Source: Agromyces sp. Marseille-P2726 (GTDB lineage Bacteria; Actinomycetota; Actinomycetes; Actinomycetales; Microbacteriaceae). From it: a stretch of DNA of 64,000 nucleotides. The notes below the pieces were generated by a model. That model was not told the DNA's origin. It made no database searches and saw only the letters and a program-made list of their open reading frames with translations. The stretch spans positions 248,001 to 312,000 of the forward strand of contig NZ_CADDWM010000015.1 of the NCBI RefSeq assembly GCF_902809835.1, written 5' to 3'. This document shows, piece after piece, positions 1 to 9,531 of this stretch. A program made the position numbers and the translations under genes. Position 1 is the first letter of the stretch, and each line of letters starts with the position of its first letter.

Positions 1-246
1 CGGACCGTGACCCTCGTCAACGCCGACGGCCTGCACGCGCGACCCGCCGCGGAGCTCGTGAAGCTCGCCAGCACCTTTCCCGAGCGGGTCACCGTCAACG
101 GCGTCGACGCGAAGAGCCTGCTCGCGATCATGTCCCTCGGGTTGACCAAGGGGGCTACGGTCGAGATCGCGAGCGATGACCCCGAGGGCGGGCGCGCGGT
201 CGAGGCGTTGGCCGCTCTCGCGGAATCCGGCTTCGGCGAGCACTGA
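1..246 (+). CDS. ptsH: HPr family phosphocarrier protein, 5' end cut by the window
   Basis: Carries phosphate from enzyme I to sugar-specific EIIA/EIIB proteins of the phosphotransferase system in the cytoplasm. The motif DGLHARPA contains the phosphorylated histidine, and AKSLLAIMSLG is the second conserved HPr block with the regulatory-type serine. The open frame extends to base 1 and HPr proteins usually have a few residues before RTVT, so the true start probably lies just outside the window; a GTG at position 7 is the first start-like codon inside it. About 80 residues, the normal family length. The family assignment is secure; the start is not visible. Confidence 0.9.
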   Translation, partial: RTVTLVNADGLHARPAAELVKLASTFPERVTVNGVDAKSLLAIMSLGLTKGATVEIASDDPEGGRAVEALAALAESGFGEH

Positions 247-269
247 GAGCGAGCTGAGGGCCCTTGGGG

Positions 270-1031
270 CTACTTGCCGCCCGCGACTCGGATGTCGGCG
301 CCTGACGTGTACGAGGCGTCCGGTGAGAACAGGTAGGCCACAGCGCCGGCGATCTCATGCACCTCACCCGGGCGTCGCATCGGGATGCCGGGGGCACGCT
401 CGTCGGGTGCGTTCGGTCGTCCAGCGACAGCATGGATCTCGGTGCGCGTCGTGCCGGGGGAGACGGTGTTCACTCGAACACCGACCGGGCCGAACTCCTT
501 CGCGGCATCGGTCGTGAGCATGTTGATCGCAGCCTTGCTCATGGCGTAGGGGATGTACGTGTTCGCGGAGCCGGTCGCTCCGGCGCTGGAGGAGATGTTC
601 ACGATGCAACCGCCGGCCCCGCCTCGATCGGTCGCCATGTGGCTGATCGCCGCCTGCGTGAGCACGATCGGCGCGAGCACGTTGATGCGGAAGAGCAGCT
701 CCGTTTCGTCGATGTCGACGTCGAGGAAGCTTCCGATGCGTCCGGTGATGCCGGCGTTGTTCACGAGACCGGTGACCGCGCCGAACTCGGCGACGGCCGA
801 GGGCACGACCGTGGAAGCGGCATCCAGATCGGCGAGGTCGATCCGAAGTAGGAGGACACGAGCGCCGGATGCCTCGCACGCGCGTACGACGTCGGCCGCT
901 TCTTCCTCACGCTCGCGGTAGGTGAGCACGAGATCGTGTCCGTCTGCCGCGAGTCGCTCGGCGATCGCGGCACCGATGCCTCGGCTGGCTCCGGTGATGA
1001 TCGTGACGGGGCGGTTCGAATCCGAGTGCAT
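270..1031 (-). CDS. SDR family NAD(P)-dependent oxidoreductase
   Basis: A classical short-chain dehydrogenase/reductase of 253 residues. The N-terminus shows the cofactor-binding TGASRGIG, followed by NNAG, the catalytic Ser region NISSSAG and the active-site YAMSK (Tyr and Lys four apart). The C-terminus ends in GADIRVAGG, typical of FabG-like members. Substrate is unknown; family-wide this could reduce sugars, steroids or 3-oxoacyl groups. The ATG lies exactly 6 nt after a TAGGCT hexamer (1038-1043, complement), so the mRNA is probably leaderless. It is divergent from the small gene at 1102. Confidence 0.88.
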   Translation of the reverse strand: MHSDSNRPVTIITGASRGIGAAIAERLAADGHDLVLTYREREEEAADVVRACEASGARVLLLRIDLADLDAASTVVPSAVAEFGAVTGLVNNAGITGRIGSFLDVDIDETELLFRINVLAPIVLTQAAISHMATDRGGAGGCIVNISSSAGATGSANTYIPYAMSKAAINMLTTDAAKEFGPVGVRVNTVSPGTTRTEIHAVAGRPNAPDERAPGIPMRRPGEVHEIAGAVAYLFSPDASYTSGADIRVAGGK

Positions 1032-1037
1032 CTGCCC

Positions 1038-1043
1038 AGCCTA
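1038..1043 (-). promoter_or_regulatory. -10 element of the SDR gene, leaderless
   Basis: Complement reads TAGGCT, 6 nt before the ATG ending at 1031. The same hexamer at the same distance precedes lnt and helY, which supports it as a true -10 element with transcription starting at or next to the start codon. Confidence 0.6.
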
Positions 1044-1088
1044 TGGCGGGTCGCCCCGCGATGCTGGCGCATGAAGCGGAGGCGGGCG

Positions 1089-1094
1089 TACCAT
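1089..1094 (+). promoter_or_regulatory. -10 element of the small Cys-containing protein, leaderless
   Basis: TACCAT followed by 7 nt and the ATG at 1102. It fits the TANNNT-N6/7-start pattern repeated across the window. No convincing -35 element is visible. Confidence 0.5.
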
Positions 1095-1101
1095 CAGCAC
1101 A

Positions 1102-1434
1102 ATGGCACGCGAAGAGGCGAGCCCGCCCCAGGGCAACACGTTCACACGATTCTTCGATCGCGTCGACCGGGCGCTGCAGCCCGTGTTCGAGGAGCGCCGA
1201 GCGCCGTCGGATGACGACGGCCCGACGCAGCCCACGGATCAGAAGCCCTGCCCGATCTGCGGGCACCCCATGTTCGAGCATCTGATCGACCATTCGACCC
1301 CCAACGCGGTGCTCATCTGCCCGACCGATGAGCGATTGCCCGAGCGCGAGGTCGAGGGCCCGTACAACGAGCTCGGCATGCCCGCGAGCGGCCGCCGCGC
1401 CGAGAGGTTCGAGGAGCGCCGAGAGGCCCGGTGA
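1102..1434 (+). CDS. hypothetical protein with a CPICGH zinc-ribbon-like motif
   Basis: A 110-residue soluble protein I do not recognise by function. A hydrophilic N-terminal half (FTRFFDRVDRALQPVF) is followed by CPICGHPMFEH and, about 20 residues later, another cysteine (VLICPTDE). This could form a small metal site with the nearby histidines, but only three cysteines are present, so zinc binding is a guess. The C-terminus is charged and rich in Arg/Glu. It stands alone, divergent from the SDR at 270-1031, with a leaderless-type promoter. Codon use looks like that of its neighbours, which supports a real gene. Confidence 0.75.
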   Translation: MAREEASPPQGNTFTRFFDRVDRALQPVFEERRAPSDDDGPTQPTDQKPCPICGHPMFEHLIDHSTPNAVLICPTDERLPEREVEGPYNELGMPASGRRAERFEERREAR

Positions 1435-1656
1435 GCGTGTCGCCCGAGTGAGTCCGACGCCCGAGGAGATCGGGAAGCCGTTGCGGCGCGCGTCGTTCCC
1501 GATTCTCGGCGCTGAGGCTCGTCGGGGGAGGCATACGTCGCGGGCGTGGGTCGATCCGGAATCCTGTTCCGACATAATGTGCATTATCGGCGCACGAGGG
1601 TTCGAGCGCGATCGTGACGGGATCGCTGCTCAGGTGCGCGTTGATCCAGGTGGTGC
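1435..1656. other. gene-free interval of about 220 bp
   Basis: No open frame here resembles a protein. The interval contains the AT-rich dyad at 1574-1587 and, just before it, GGAA/TTCC half-sites at 1559-1571. It separates the 3' ends of two convergent genes, so a promoter-like sequence is unexpected. Confidence 0.6.
1574..1587. promoter_or_regulatory. AT-rich inverted repeat with no obvious target gene
   Basis: ATAATG and CATTAT are separated by two bases. Overlapping -10-like hexamers can be read on both strands (CATAAT plus, GATAAT minus). It looks like a MarR/TetR-size operator, yet the flanking genes converge on it. It could drive an unannotated small RNA or antisense transcript. Confidence 0.35.
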
Positions 1657-2085
1657 TCACCACGGCATGTCGCGGTCGACCGAGCGCTCGGAGTCGTCGG
1701 GGAACTCCGGGAGTTCGCTGCCGCCGGCGCGGATGCAGAGCCAGCGAAGCTGTTCGGGACTGTCGGGCGTGCAACGCCACGTGCGCCAGACGCCCTGACC
1801 GACGCGGATCAGCGTGCCCGGCCCAACCTCGAGCACATCGTCGTCGAGTCCCATCTGGCCACGCCCGGCCAGGAAGACGTAGAGCTCCTCGACCCTCGCG
1901 TGCCGATGCCAATAGCCGGCCTCCTCGCCCGGCTCGAGCGCGTTCGCGGTGAGGCCGATGTACTGCATCGTCAACTCGTGGTCGACGACGCGTCGGCCGT
2001 CGCGAGAGGTCTCGGGCCGGAATCCGCCGAAATGCGAACGCCACTCGTCGATTCCGCCGATCTCCAGTACCTCGTAGTCCGTCAC
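1657..2085 (-). CDS. cupin domain-containing protein
   Basis: A 142-residue single-domain cupin. The segment WHRHARVEELYVFLAGRG matches the metal-binding cupin motif 1 (HxH followed by E), and PGTLIRVGQGVWRTWRC occupies the position of motif 2, although the usual motif 2 histidine appears to be replaced by Trp/Arg. Such proteins may be sensors, isomerases or dioxygenases, and no substrate can be inferred. GTG start with a TAAGGT hexamer 6 nt upstream, so probably leaderless. Head-to-tail with the UvrA-like gene but with its own promoter. Confidence 0.82.
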   Translation of the reverse strand: MTDYEVLEIGGIDEWRSHFGGFRPETSRDGRRVVDHELTMQYIGLTANALEPGEEAGYWHRHARVEELYVFLAGRGQMGLDDDVLEVGPGTLIRVGQGVWRTWRCTPDSPEQLRWLCIRAGGSELPEFPDDSERSVDRDMPW

Positions 2086-2091
2086 GCTCCC

Positions 2092-2097
2092 ACCTTA
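2092..2097 (-). promoter_or_regulatory. -10 element of the cupin gene, leaderless
   Basis: Complement reads TAAGGT, 6 nt before the GTG start that ends at 2085. Confidence 0.5.
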
Positions 2098-2149
2098 GGG
2101 GCGGCCTTCCGATCACGGCTGACATCCCGGGGCGCCACGACGGTGCCCG

Positions 2150-4528
<2,379 letters not shown>

Positions 4529-4531
4529 ACG

Positions 4532-4942
4532 TCAGCGCGGCTCCTGGATGCGGACCATGTTGCCCGCGGGGTCGCGGAACGCGCAGTCGCGCACTCCGTA
4601 GGGTTGGTCGATCGGCTCCTGCGCGACTTCGGCGCCACTGGCCTGTACGTGCTCGAACGTGCCGTCGACATCACTGGTCGCGAGCACGATGCTCGCGTAC
4701 GTGCCCTTGGCCATCATCTCGGCGATCGTACGACGCTCGTCGTCGGTGATTCCGGGATCGGCGGCGGGCGGATGCAGGACGACGGATGTCTCGGGCTGGT
4801 CGACCGGGCCGACGGTGATCCACCGCATTCCCTCGTACCCGACGTCGTTGCGCACCTCGAAGCCGAGCACGTCGCGGTAGAACGCCAAGGATGCCTCGGG
4901 ATCGGTGTGCGGAAGGAACGTGTACTGAATCGTGATGTCCAT
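4532..4942 (-). CDS. VOC family (glyoxalase/bleomycin-resistance fold) protein
   Basis: 136 residues with the two beta-alpha-beta-beta-beta halves of vicinal-oxygen-chelate proteins. It begins YTFLPHTDPEASLAFYRDVL and ends YGVRDCAFRDPAGNMVRIQE, the two regions that carry the usual metal ligands (H near the start, E at the end). The substrate is unknown; relatives include glyoxalases and drug-binding proteins. It is the first gene of a two-gene transcript with the UvrA-like protein, which hints at a shared role in drug or toxin resistance. Leaderless-type promoter: TAGCGT 6 nt before the ATG. Confidence 0.88.
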   Translation of the reverse strand: MDITIQYTFLPHTDPEASLAFYRDVLGFEVRNDVGYEGMRWITVGPVDQPETSVVLHPPAADPGITDDERRTIAEMMAKGTYASIVLATSDVDGTFEHVQASGAEVAQEPIDQPYGVRDCAFRDPAGNMVRIQEPR

Positions 4943-4948
4943 ACGGAA

Positions 4949-4954
4949 ACGCTA
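4949..4954 (-). promoter_or_regulatory. -10 element for VOC-uvrA-like operon, leaderless
   Basis: Complement reads TAGCGT, 6 nt upstream of the VOC ATG. It overlaps the stop region of the upstream AraC gene, so the VOC-UvrA pair can be transcribed independently of that regulator. Confidence 0.55.
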
Positions 4955-5395
4955 TCGACGGCCGGTGACGGCGGCTTCTCGATTCCTGATCGGTCTGGTC
5001 ACCCGTTTCGCGACGACCGACGGAACGCCCTCGAGGGGGTGCATGGCCTCACGACGGTACACGCTCGGGGGCACGCCGACGAGTTCGGTGAACCTGGTGC
5101 TGAACGTGCCGAGCGACGTGCATCCCACTGCGAAGCAGACCTCGGTGACGCTGAGGTCACCGCGCTGCAGGAGTGCCATCGCTCGCTCGATCCGCCGTGT
5201 CATGAGGTAGGCGTATGGCGATTCGCCATAGGCCTGCTTGAACGCGCGACTCAGGTGCCCCGAGGACATGTTCGCACCTCGCGCCAGCGCTTCGACGTCG
5301 AGCGGCTGCGTGTACTCGCGGTCCATGCGGTCTCGAACGCGGCGCAATTGGGCGAGGTCACGGAGGCGCTGCAGCTCGGCCGGAGTGCTTTCCAC
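4952..5395 (-). CDS. AraC family transcriptional regulator (HTH only)
   Basis: A compact regulator made almost entirely of the AraC DNA-binding domain. DVEALARGANMSSGHLSRAF is the first helix-turn-helix and LSVTEVCFAVGCTSLGTFST the second, ending in the FTELVGVPPSVYRR motif. There is no ligand-binding domain. I place the start at the GTG at 5395 (VESTPAELQ) because relatives begin shortly before LRDLAQLRRVRDR. ATG codons at 5470 and 5476 behind a GAGGA sequence would add an unusual Arg-rich leader and cannot be excluded. It probably controls the adjacent VOC-UvrA genes. Confidence 0.82.
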   Translation of the reverse strand: MESTPAELQRLRDLAQLRRVRDRMDREYTQPLDVEALARGANMSSGHLSRAFKQAYGESPYAYLMTRRIERAMALLQRGDLSVTEVCFAVGCTSLGTFSTRFTELVGVPPSVYRREAMHPLEGVPSVVAKRVTRPIRNREAAVTGRR

Positions 5396-5609
5396 CTGCG
5401 CGATCGTGCCACGTCGAGCGGACGTTGTCCAGCGAGGTCGAGGACGCATGCGCCACGGAGACGGGTTCATGGTCATCCGTCCTCGGCGTCGCGGTGGAGC
5501 TGTCGGGACGCGCCATCGCGTGGATGCCACGCCATCGACACGACAGGTCGTCGTCCTCCCGGAAAGCGACTCCCCCGGGCCGTCGGGCGATCACCACGCT
5601 TATTCAGTC

Positions 5610-5638
5610 TTGACTTATATAAGTGACCACGCAACAAT
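5610..5638 (+). promoter_or_regulatory. arsR-SRPBCC promoter with overlapping operator
   Basis: TTGACT (5610-5615), 17-bp spacer, AACAAT (5633-5638), then 6 nt to the ATG at 5645, so the transcript is likely leaderless. A perfect 12-bp palindrome ACTTATATAAGT (5613-5624) covers the end of the -35 box and the spacer. That is where an autoregulating ArsR repressor would block RNA polymerase. Confidence 0.65.
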
Positions 5639-5644
5639 ATACCC

Positions 5645-6073
5645 ATGCACGCGCTCGACATCCTCGGCGACCCGGTTCGGCGGCGCATCCTCGAGTTGCT
5701 CGCCGAGGGCGAATCGTCCGCGGGCGAACTCGGGCGGGTCGTTCAAGAGGAGTTCGGCATCTCACAGCCGGCCGTGTCACAGCACCTGAGGGTGCTCCGA
5801 GACGCCGGCTTCGCGACCGTGCGCCCCGAGGGCACGCGGCGGCTCTACGCACTCGAACCGGGCCCGCTCGCCGCGGCCGACCAGTGGTTCGACGCGTTCC
5901 GGCGCTTCTGGCAGCCGCACCTCGATGCGCTCGGTACCGAGCTCGCGCGGGGGCGTAGGCAGCGGCGTCTCGCTCAGGAGAACACCTCCGAGCACCCCTC
6001 GGCCGGCGCGGAGGCCGGGCAGGCCGACCAGAACCGACCCGCACCTGACACATCCGACAACGACAAGGAGTGA
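5645..6073 (+). CDS. ArsR/SmtB family winged-helix repressor
   Basis: 142 residues. The first 90 form a winged helix-turn-helix (LDILGDPVRRRILELLAEGE and SQPAVSQHLRVLRDAGF). The remainder contains FRRFWQPHLDALGTELARG, followed by a polar low-complexity tail. No metal-binding cysteine pairs are present, so this is the SdpR-like, non-metal type that is typically autoregulated and co-transcribed with an SRPBCC (AHSA1) protein, exactly as here. The stop codon lies within the upstream end of the next gene's ribosome-binding region. Confidence 0.92.
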   Translation: MHALDILGDPVRRRILELLAEGESSAGELGRVVQEEFGISQPAVSQHLRVLRDAGFATVRPEGTRRLYALEPGPLAAADQWFDAFRRFWQPHLDALGTELARGRRQRRLAQENTSEHPSAGAEAGQADQNRPAPDTSDNDKE

Positions 6074-6078
6074 CACGA

Positions 6079-6741
6079 ATGATCGACATCAACGCCCAGC
6101 TCGAGGCGGTGGACCGCACCGTCCGTACCGAAGACGTGGAAGGGGTCCCGTCGCGAGTGCAGACGCTCGTCCAGACCTACCCCTCCCCGATCGACGACGT
6201 CTGGGACGCCGTCACGAGTGCCGATCGCATCACTCGCTGGTTCCTTCCGGTCAGTGGCGACCTCCGGCTCGGCGGGCAGTACCGGCTCGAGGGCAATGCG
6301 AGCGGCACGATCCAGTCGTGCGAGCCGCCGCAGGCGGGCACGGCGCAGTACGACATCACGTGGGAGTTCGGAGGCGGCGTGACCTTCGTCACCGTTCGCC
6401 TCGAGTCGGTGGGTTCCGACCGCACACGTCTGGAGTTGCAGCACGTCGCCCCGGTCTCGGCGGTCCCCGACGAGCTCTGGCAGCAGTTCGGCCCCGCCGG
6501 AACCGGCATCGGCTGGGACTCCGGGCTGCTCGGGCTCTCGCTGCACCTCACCGATCCCGACGCGCGTCCCGAAGACCCCGAGGCGTGGACCCGGACCGAC
6601 GAAGGCAGATCGTTCCTGCGCGGCTCGGCCGACGCCTGGGCGGTCGCCCACGCCGGCGATGGCATCGAGATCGACTTGGCGCGGACGGCTGCCGACACGA
6701 CCTACGCCATGTACACCGGCGAGGGCCCCGGGCCCAGCTGA
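6079..6741 (+). CDS. SRPBCC family (AHSA1-like) protein
   Basis: About 220 residues with a START/Bet v1-like fold: TYPSPIDDVWDAVTSADRIT near the start is the typical AHSA1 opening, followed by WFLPVSGDLRLGGQY and the long C-terminal helix region. The family binds hydrophobic ligands or assists protein folding, and the specific role is unknown. I chose ATG 6079 because AAGGAG at 6065-6070 sits 8 nt upstream; a GTG at 6070 overlapping the arsR stop is the alternative. It forms an operon with the ArsR repressor. The C-terminal half (ARPEDPEAW to VAHAGDGI) is longer than in minimal family members. Confidence 0.88.
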   Translation: MIDINAQLEAVDRTVRTEDVEGVPSRVQTLVQTYPSPIDDVWDAVTSADRITRWFLPVSGDLRLGGQYRLEGNASGTIQSCEPPQAGTAQYDITWEFGGGVTFVTVRLESVGSDRTRLELQHVAPVSAVPDELWQQFGPAGTGIGWDSGLLGLSLHLTDPDARPEDPEAWTRTDEGRSFLRGSADAWAVAHAGDGIEIDLARTAADTTYAMYTGEGPGPS

Positions 6742-6895
6742 GGCAGGAACACGGCACGACGACATGGGCCGCCCTACCTCGCTGCTCGGCAGAACACGCG
6801 ACGACGCGCGGGTTCACATCCGACACTCAGTCGCCGCGGAGGAATACCCTGACTCGTGCAGTGCACCACGTCATCGCACGAGGAAAGGGCAGCTC

Positions 6896-7519
6896 ATGTC
6901 GTCGCCGCAGTCCAACACCGTCTTCGCCGGGTTCTCGCTGGACTCAGCGAATCTCTCGAAATCCGCGATCAACACCGTCCGTACCACGCTCGGAATCTCG
7001 GGCGCCGTCGCACTCATCGTGGGCATCATGATCACGTTCTGGCCGAAGAACTCGGCCGTCGTGCTCACGGTGATCCTCGGGATCTACCTCATCATCGCGG
7101 GGCTGGCCTACGTCGGCCTCGGCATCTTCTCGAAGGGCATCTCAGGTGGGGCGAGAGCCCTCGACATCATCCTCGGCGTGCTGTTCGTGATCGGTGGGGT
7201 CGTGGCCGTGACCAACCCGTCCGAGAGCGCCGTCGTGCTCGGCATCTTCCTGGGCATCCTCATCGGGATCCTGTGGATCGTCGAGGGCGTCGTCGCGCTC
7301 GTGCAATCGGGCGATGCGCCGTCGAAGGGATGGGCGATCTTCTTCGGCATCCTGAGCATCATCGCAGGCATCGTGCTGCTGTTCAGCCCCATGTTCGTCG
7401 TGGTGCTCTGGTGGATCCTCGGGATCTCGCTCATCGTGCTCGGGATCATCCAGATCGTGCGAGCGTTCCGCTTCGGCCGCGGCGCGACCAGCAGCGACGC
7501 CGCGGCGGCCACGACGTAG
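6896..7519 (+). CDS. HdeD-like DUF308 membrane protein
   Basis: 207 residues, mostly hydrophobic, with about six transmembrane segments arranged as three repeats of the DUF308 hairpin (for example LTVILGIYLIIAGLAYVGLG and LDIILGVLFVIGGVVAV). In E. coli HdeD contributes to acid resistance; the actinobacterial role is unknown. The ATG at 6896 follows GAGGAAAGG with good spacing, and the protein begins MSSPQSNTVFAGFSL, so longer readings from upstream are unlikely. A TACCCT hexamer at 6845-6850 is a plausible -10 element with a 40-nt leader. Confidence 0.88.
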   Translation: MSSPQSNTVFAGFSLDSANLSKSAINTVRTTLGISGAVALIVGIMITFWPKNSAVVLTVILGIYLIIAGLAYVGLGIFSKGISGGARALDIILGVLFVIGGVVAVTNPSESAVVLGIFLGILIGILWIVEGVVALVQSGDAPSKGWAIFFGILSIIAGIVLLFSPMFVVVLWWILGISLIVLGIIQIVRAFRFGRGATSSDAAAATT

Positions 7520-7536
7520 CCGCGACCTTCGACGGC

Positions 7537-7576
7537 GAGGGCCGGTCGAGCGCACCAGCGTTCTCGACCGGCCCTC
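7537..7576. terminator. bidirectional terminator hairpin
   Basis: A perfect 14-bp stem (GAGGGCCGGTCGAG with its complement) and a 12-nt loop between the convergent HdeD-like and SDR genes. There is no U-run, as usual in high-GC actinobacteria. Confidence 0.7.
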
Positions 7577-7592
7577 ACCGTGTGCGCGCGAC

Positions 7593-8360
7593 TCAGGTCT
7601 CGCGGGCGAAGCCCGATGTGTCACCCACGTAGCGCGTGTGGTCGGCGGGCACCGGGTCGGTGGCGGCTGCGGCGACCTCGGCGGCGAACTCGGCCACGTT
7701 GTAGAGCCGGCCGGCCTCCTGCTTGCGTGCATCGATCGCGCCGGGGTTCGCGCGTTCGAGCAGCGTGGCGGTGATCGTACCCTCGATCATGTCGCCCGAG
7801 ACGACGACGAACTCGATCCCGGATGCCTCGAGCTCGGGCAGTTTGGCCCGGAGTGCGTCTTCGCCCGCCCGCTTCGACAGCGCCACCGGCTCGTACTCGG
7901 GCATGGTCGGCGTCGTGCGGATGAAGTGGGCCTGGTGACTCGTGACGAAGACGATGCGGGCGCCCTCGGCTAGGTGCGGAAGTGCGCCCTCGACCACGTT
8001 CAGCTGCGCGTCGCGATTCAACCGCATGGCGTAGTCGTCGCCCATGCCCATCTCCATGCCGCCGGAGGCGTTCAGGACGAGGATGTCGATCGGACCGAAC
8101 TCGGCGACCGCGCGCTCGAACATCGCAGCCACCGACGCGGTGTCGGTCAGATCCGCGCCGACGGCGATCGCGCGACCGCCCGCCGCCTCGATCTCGGACA
8201 CCACCTTGCCGGCACGCGGCGCCTTGCTGCGATAGTTCACGACGACCGAGGCCCCCGCCGCAGCGAGGTAGCGCGCAGTGTCGGCGCCGATCCCTCGCGA
8301 CGAACCCGTGACGAGAGCGACGCGACCGGCGAGCGATCCTGGGGCGAGTGGGTTCGTCAC
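7593..8360 (-). CDS. SDR family oxidoreductase with altered active site
   Basis: 255 residues. It keeps the cofactor motif TGSSRGIG and a modified LNASGG in place of NNAG. In the active-site segment, YEPVALSKRAGEDAL, the lysine is preceded four residues earlier by Val instead of the catalytic Tyr; a Tyr sits three residues before that. FVTSHQAHF occupies the Ser position. The enzyme may therefore be a non-catalytic or divergent SDR. I take GTG 8360 (VTNPLAPGSLAGRV), which has GAGGAG 7 nt upstream; an extended reading to 8429 would add an Arg-rich leader. TAGTCT at 8420-8425 is a likely -10 element. Confidence 0.85.
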   Translation of the reverse strand: MTNPLAPGSLAGRVALVTGSSRGIGADTARYLAAAGASVVVNYRSKAPRAGKVVSEIEAAGGRAIAVGADLTDTASVAAMFERAVAEFGPIDILVLNASGGMEMGMGDDYAMRLNRDAQLNVVEGALPHLAEGARIVFVTSHQAHFIRTTPTMPEYEPVALSKRAGEDALRAKLPELEASGIEFVVVSGDMIEGTITATLLERANPGAIDARKQEAGRLYNVAEFAAEVAAAATDPVPADHTRYVGDTSGFARET

Positions 8361-8488
8361 GGCGGGACTCCTCGGGGAAGTGCGGGTTCGCGGGCGGGCC
8401 CGGCGAATCACCGCCCACGAGACTATCAAGGCCGCGCGGCCTCTCGCGTGCTGCTAGTTTCATCGCGGGGCCGTGAGAGGAGTACCAG

Positions 8489-8965
8489 TTGGATGTGCTG
8501 ACCCAGTACGGCTGGATCGTCTGGCTCGTCCTGATCCTGGTCTTCGTCATCATCGAGGTCTTCACGCTCGAGATGACGTTCCTCATGCTCGCTCTCGGCA
8601 GCGTCGTCGGGTTGCTCTCCGGGCTCTTCGGGATCCCGTGGTGGGCCCAGTTCGTCATCGCGGCGGTCGTCTCGCTCGCACTCGTCCTGACCCTGCGGCC
8701 TCCCCTGCTGCGCATGCTGCGCCGCAGCGGAGACCCGGCACGTAGCAACATCGACGCCCTGATCGGCGCCGACGCAGCCGTCGTGCGCACGGTGACTCCC
8801 GCTGGGGGGCGGATTCGTCTCCAGAGTGGAGACATCTGGTCGGCGCGCCTCTCCCCCATCACCGAGCAGAACGATGTCGCGGTGGGCCAACGGGTGCTGA
8901 TCACGGGCGTCGACGGCGCGACGGCGGTCGTCGTCCCGACCGAACGCAGCGCCCCGAGTCCGTAG
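8489..8965 (+). CDS. NfeD-like membrane protein, first of a tandem pair
   Basis: 158 residues. Two or three transmembrane helices at the N-terminus (YGWIVWLVLILVFVIIEVF and the following segments) lead into a C-terminal OB-fold NfeD domain (DALIGADAAVVRTVTPAGG, ending VLITGVDGATAVVVP). NfeD proteins pair with SPFH/stomatin proteins, and one is encoded two genes downstream. TTG start at 8489 with GAGAGG 8 nt upstream; TGC-TAGTTT at 8452-8460 is a likely extended -10. It is clearly paralogous to the next gene (shared WIVWL, LTLEFTFLM-like and WWxQF motifs). Confidence 0.88.
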   Translation: MDVLTQYGWIVWLVLILVFVIIEVFTLEMTFLMLALGSVVGLLSGLFGIPWWAQFVIAAVVSLALVLTLRPPLLRMLRRSGDPARSNIDALIGADAAVVRTVTPAGGRIRLQSGDIWSARLSPITEQNDVAVGQRVLITGVDGATAVVVPTERSAPSP

Positions 8966-9024
8966 GGGTTGCTCCGAGTGCGCGGTGATAGGTTCGTGGA
9001 ACAGACCGTCGAAGGGGCGATCGT

Positions 9025-9516
9025 ATGGTGGACCTGACCCAGTACCTCTGGATCGTCTGGCTCATCTTCATCTTCGTCTGCGTGATCATCGAACTCCTCA
9101 CGCTCGAGTTCACGTTCCTCATGATCGCCTTCGGTTCCGTGGCCGGCCTCGGCGCCGAACTCCTCGGCTGGGAATGGTGGGTGCAGTTCCTCGTCGCCGC
9201 CGCGGTCTCCGTGCTGCTGATCCTCACCATCCGCCCGCTGCTGCTGAAGACGATGCGACGCGGCGAAGACCCCACTCCGAGCAACATCGCGGCCCTCATC
9301 GGCATGTCGGGGCGAGTGGTCGCACCCGTCGCCGATACGGGCGGTCTCGTCAAGCTCGCCAACGGCGAGACGTGGACGGCCCGCCGGTCATCCGAAGCCC
9401 CGCAGCCCGACATCGCCACCGGGGCATCCGTTCGCGTCGTGCTCGTCGATGGGGCAACCGTCGTCGTCGTGCCCGACGAGACGGCCGCGCCTGATGCCTC
9501 CTCAACGACCCGATAG
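9025..9516 (+). CDS. NfeD-like membrane protein, second of a tandem pair
   Basis: 163 residues with the same plan as its upstream neighbour: helices at LWIVWLIFIFVCVIIELLTL and two following hydrophobic segments, then an OB-fold domain (AALIGMSGRVVAPVADTGG ... GASVRVVLVDGATVVVVPD). The pair arose by local duplication, judged by matching motif order. A TAGGTT hexamer at 8989-8994 gives it its own promoter with a 24-nt leader. The stop is 15 bp before the SPFH gene, so both are likely co-transcribed and act together at the membrane. Confidence 0.88.
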   Translation: MVDLTQYLWIVWLIFIFVCVIIELLTLEFTFLMIAFGSVAGLGAELLGWEWWVQFLVAAAVSVLLILTIRPLLLKTMRRGEDPTPSNIAALIGMSGRVVAPVADTGGLVKLANGETWTARRSSEAPQPDIATGASVRVVLVDGATVVVVPDETAAPDASSTTR

Positions 9517-9531
9517 CCAAGGAGCCCTCGC

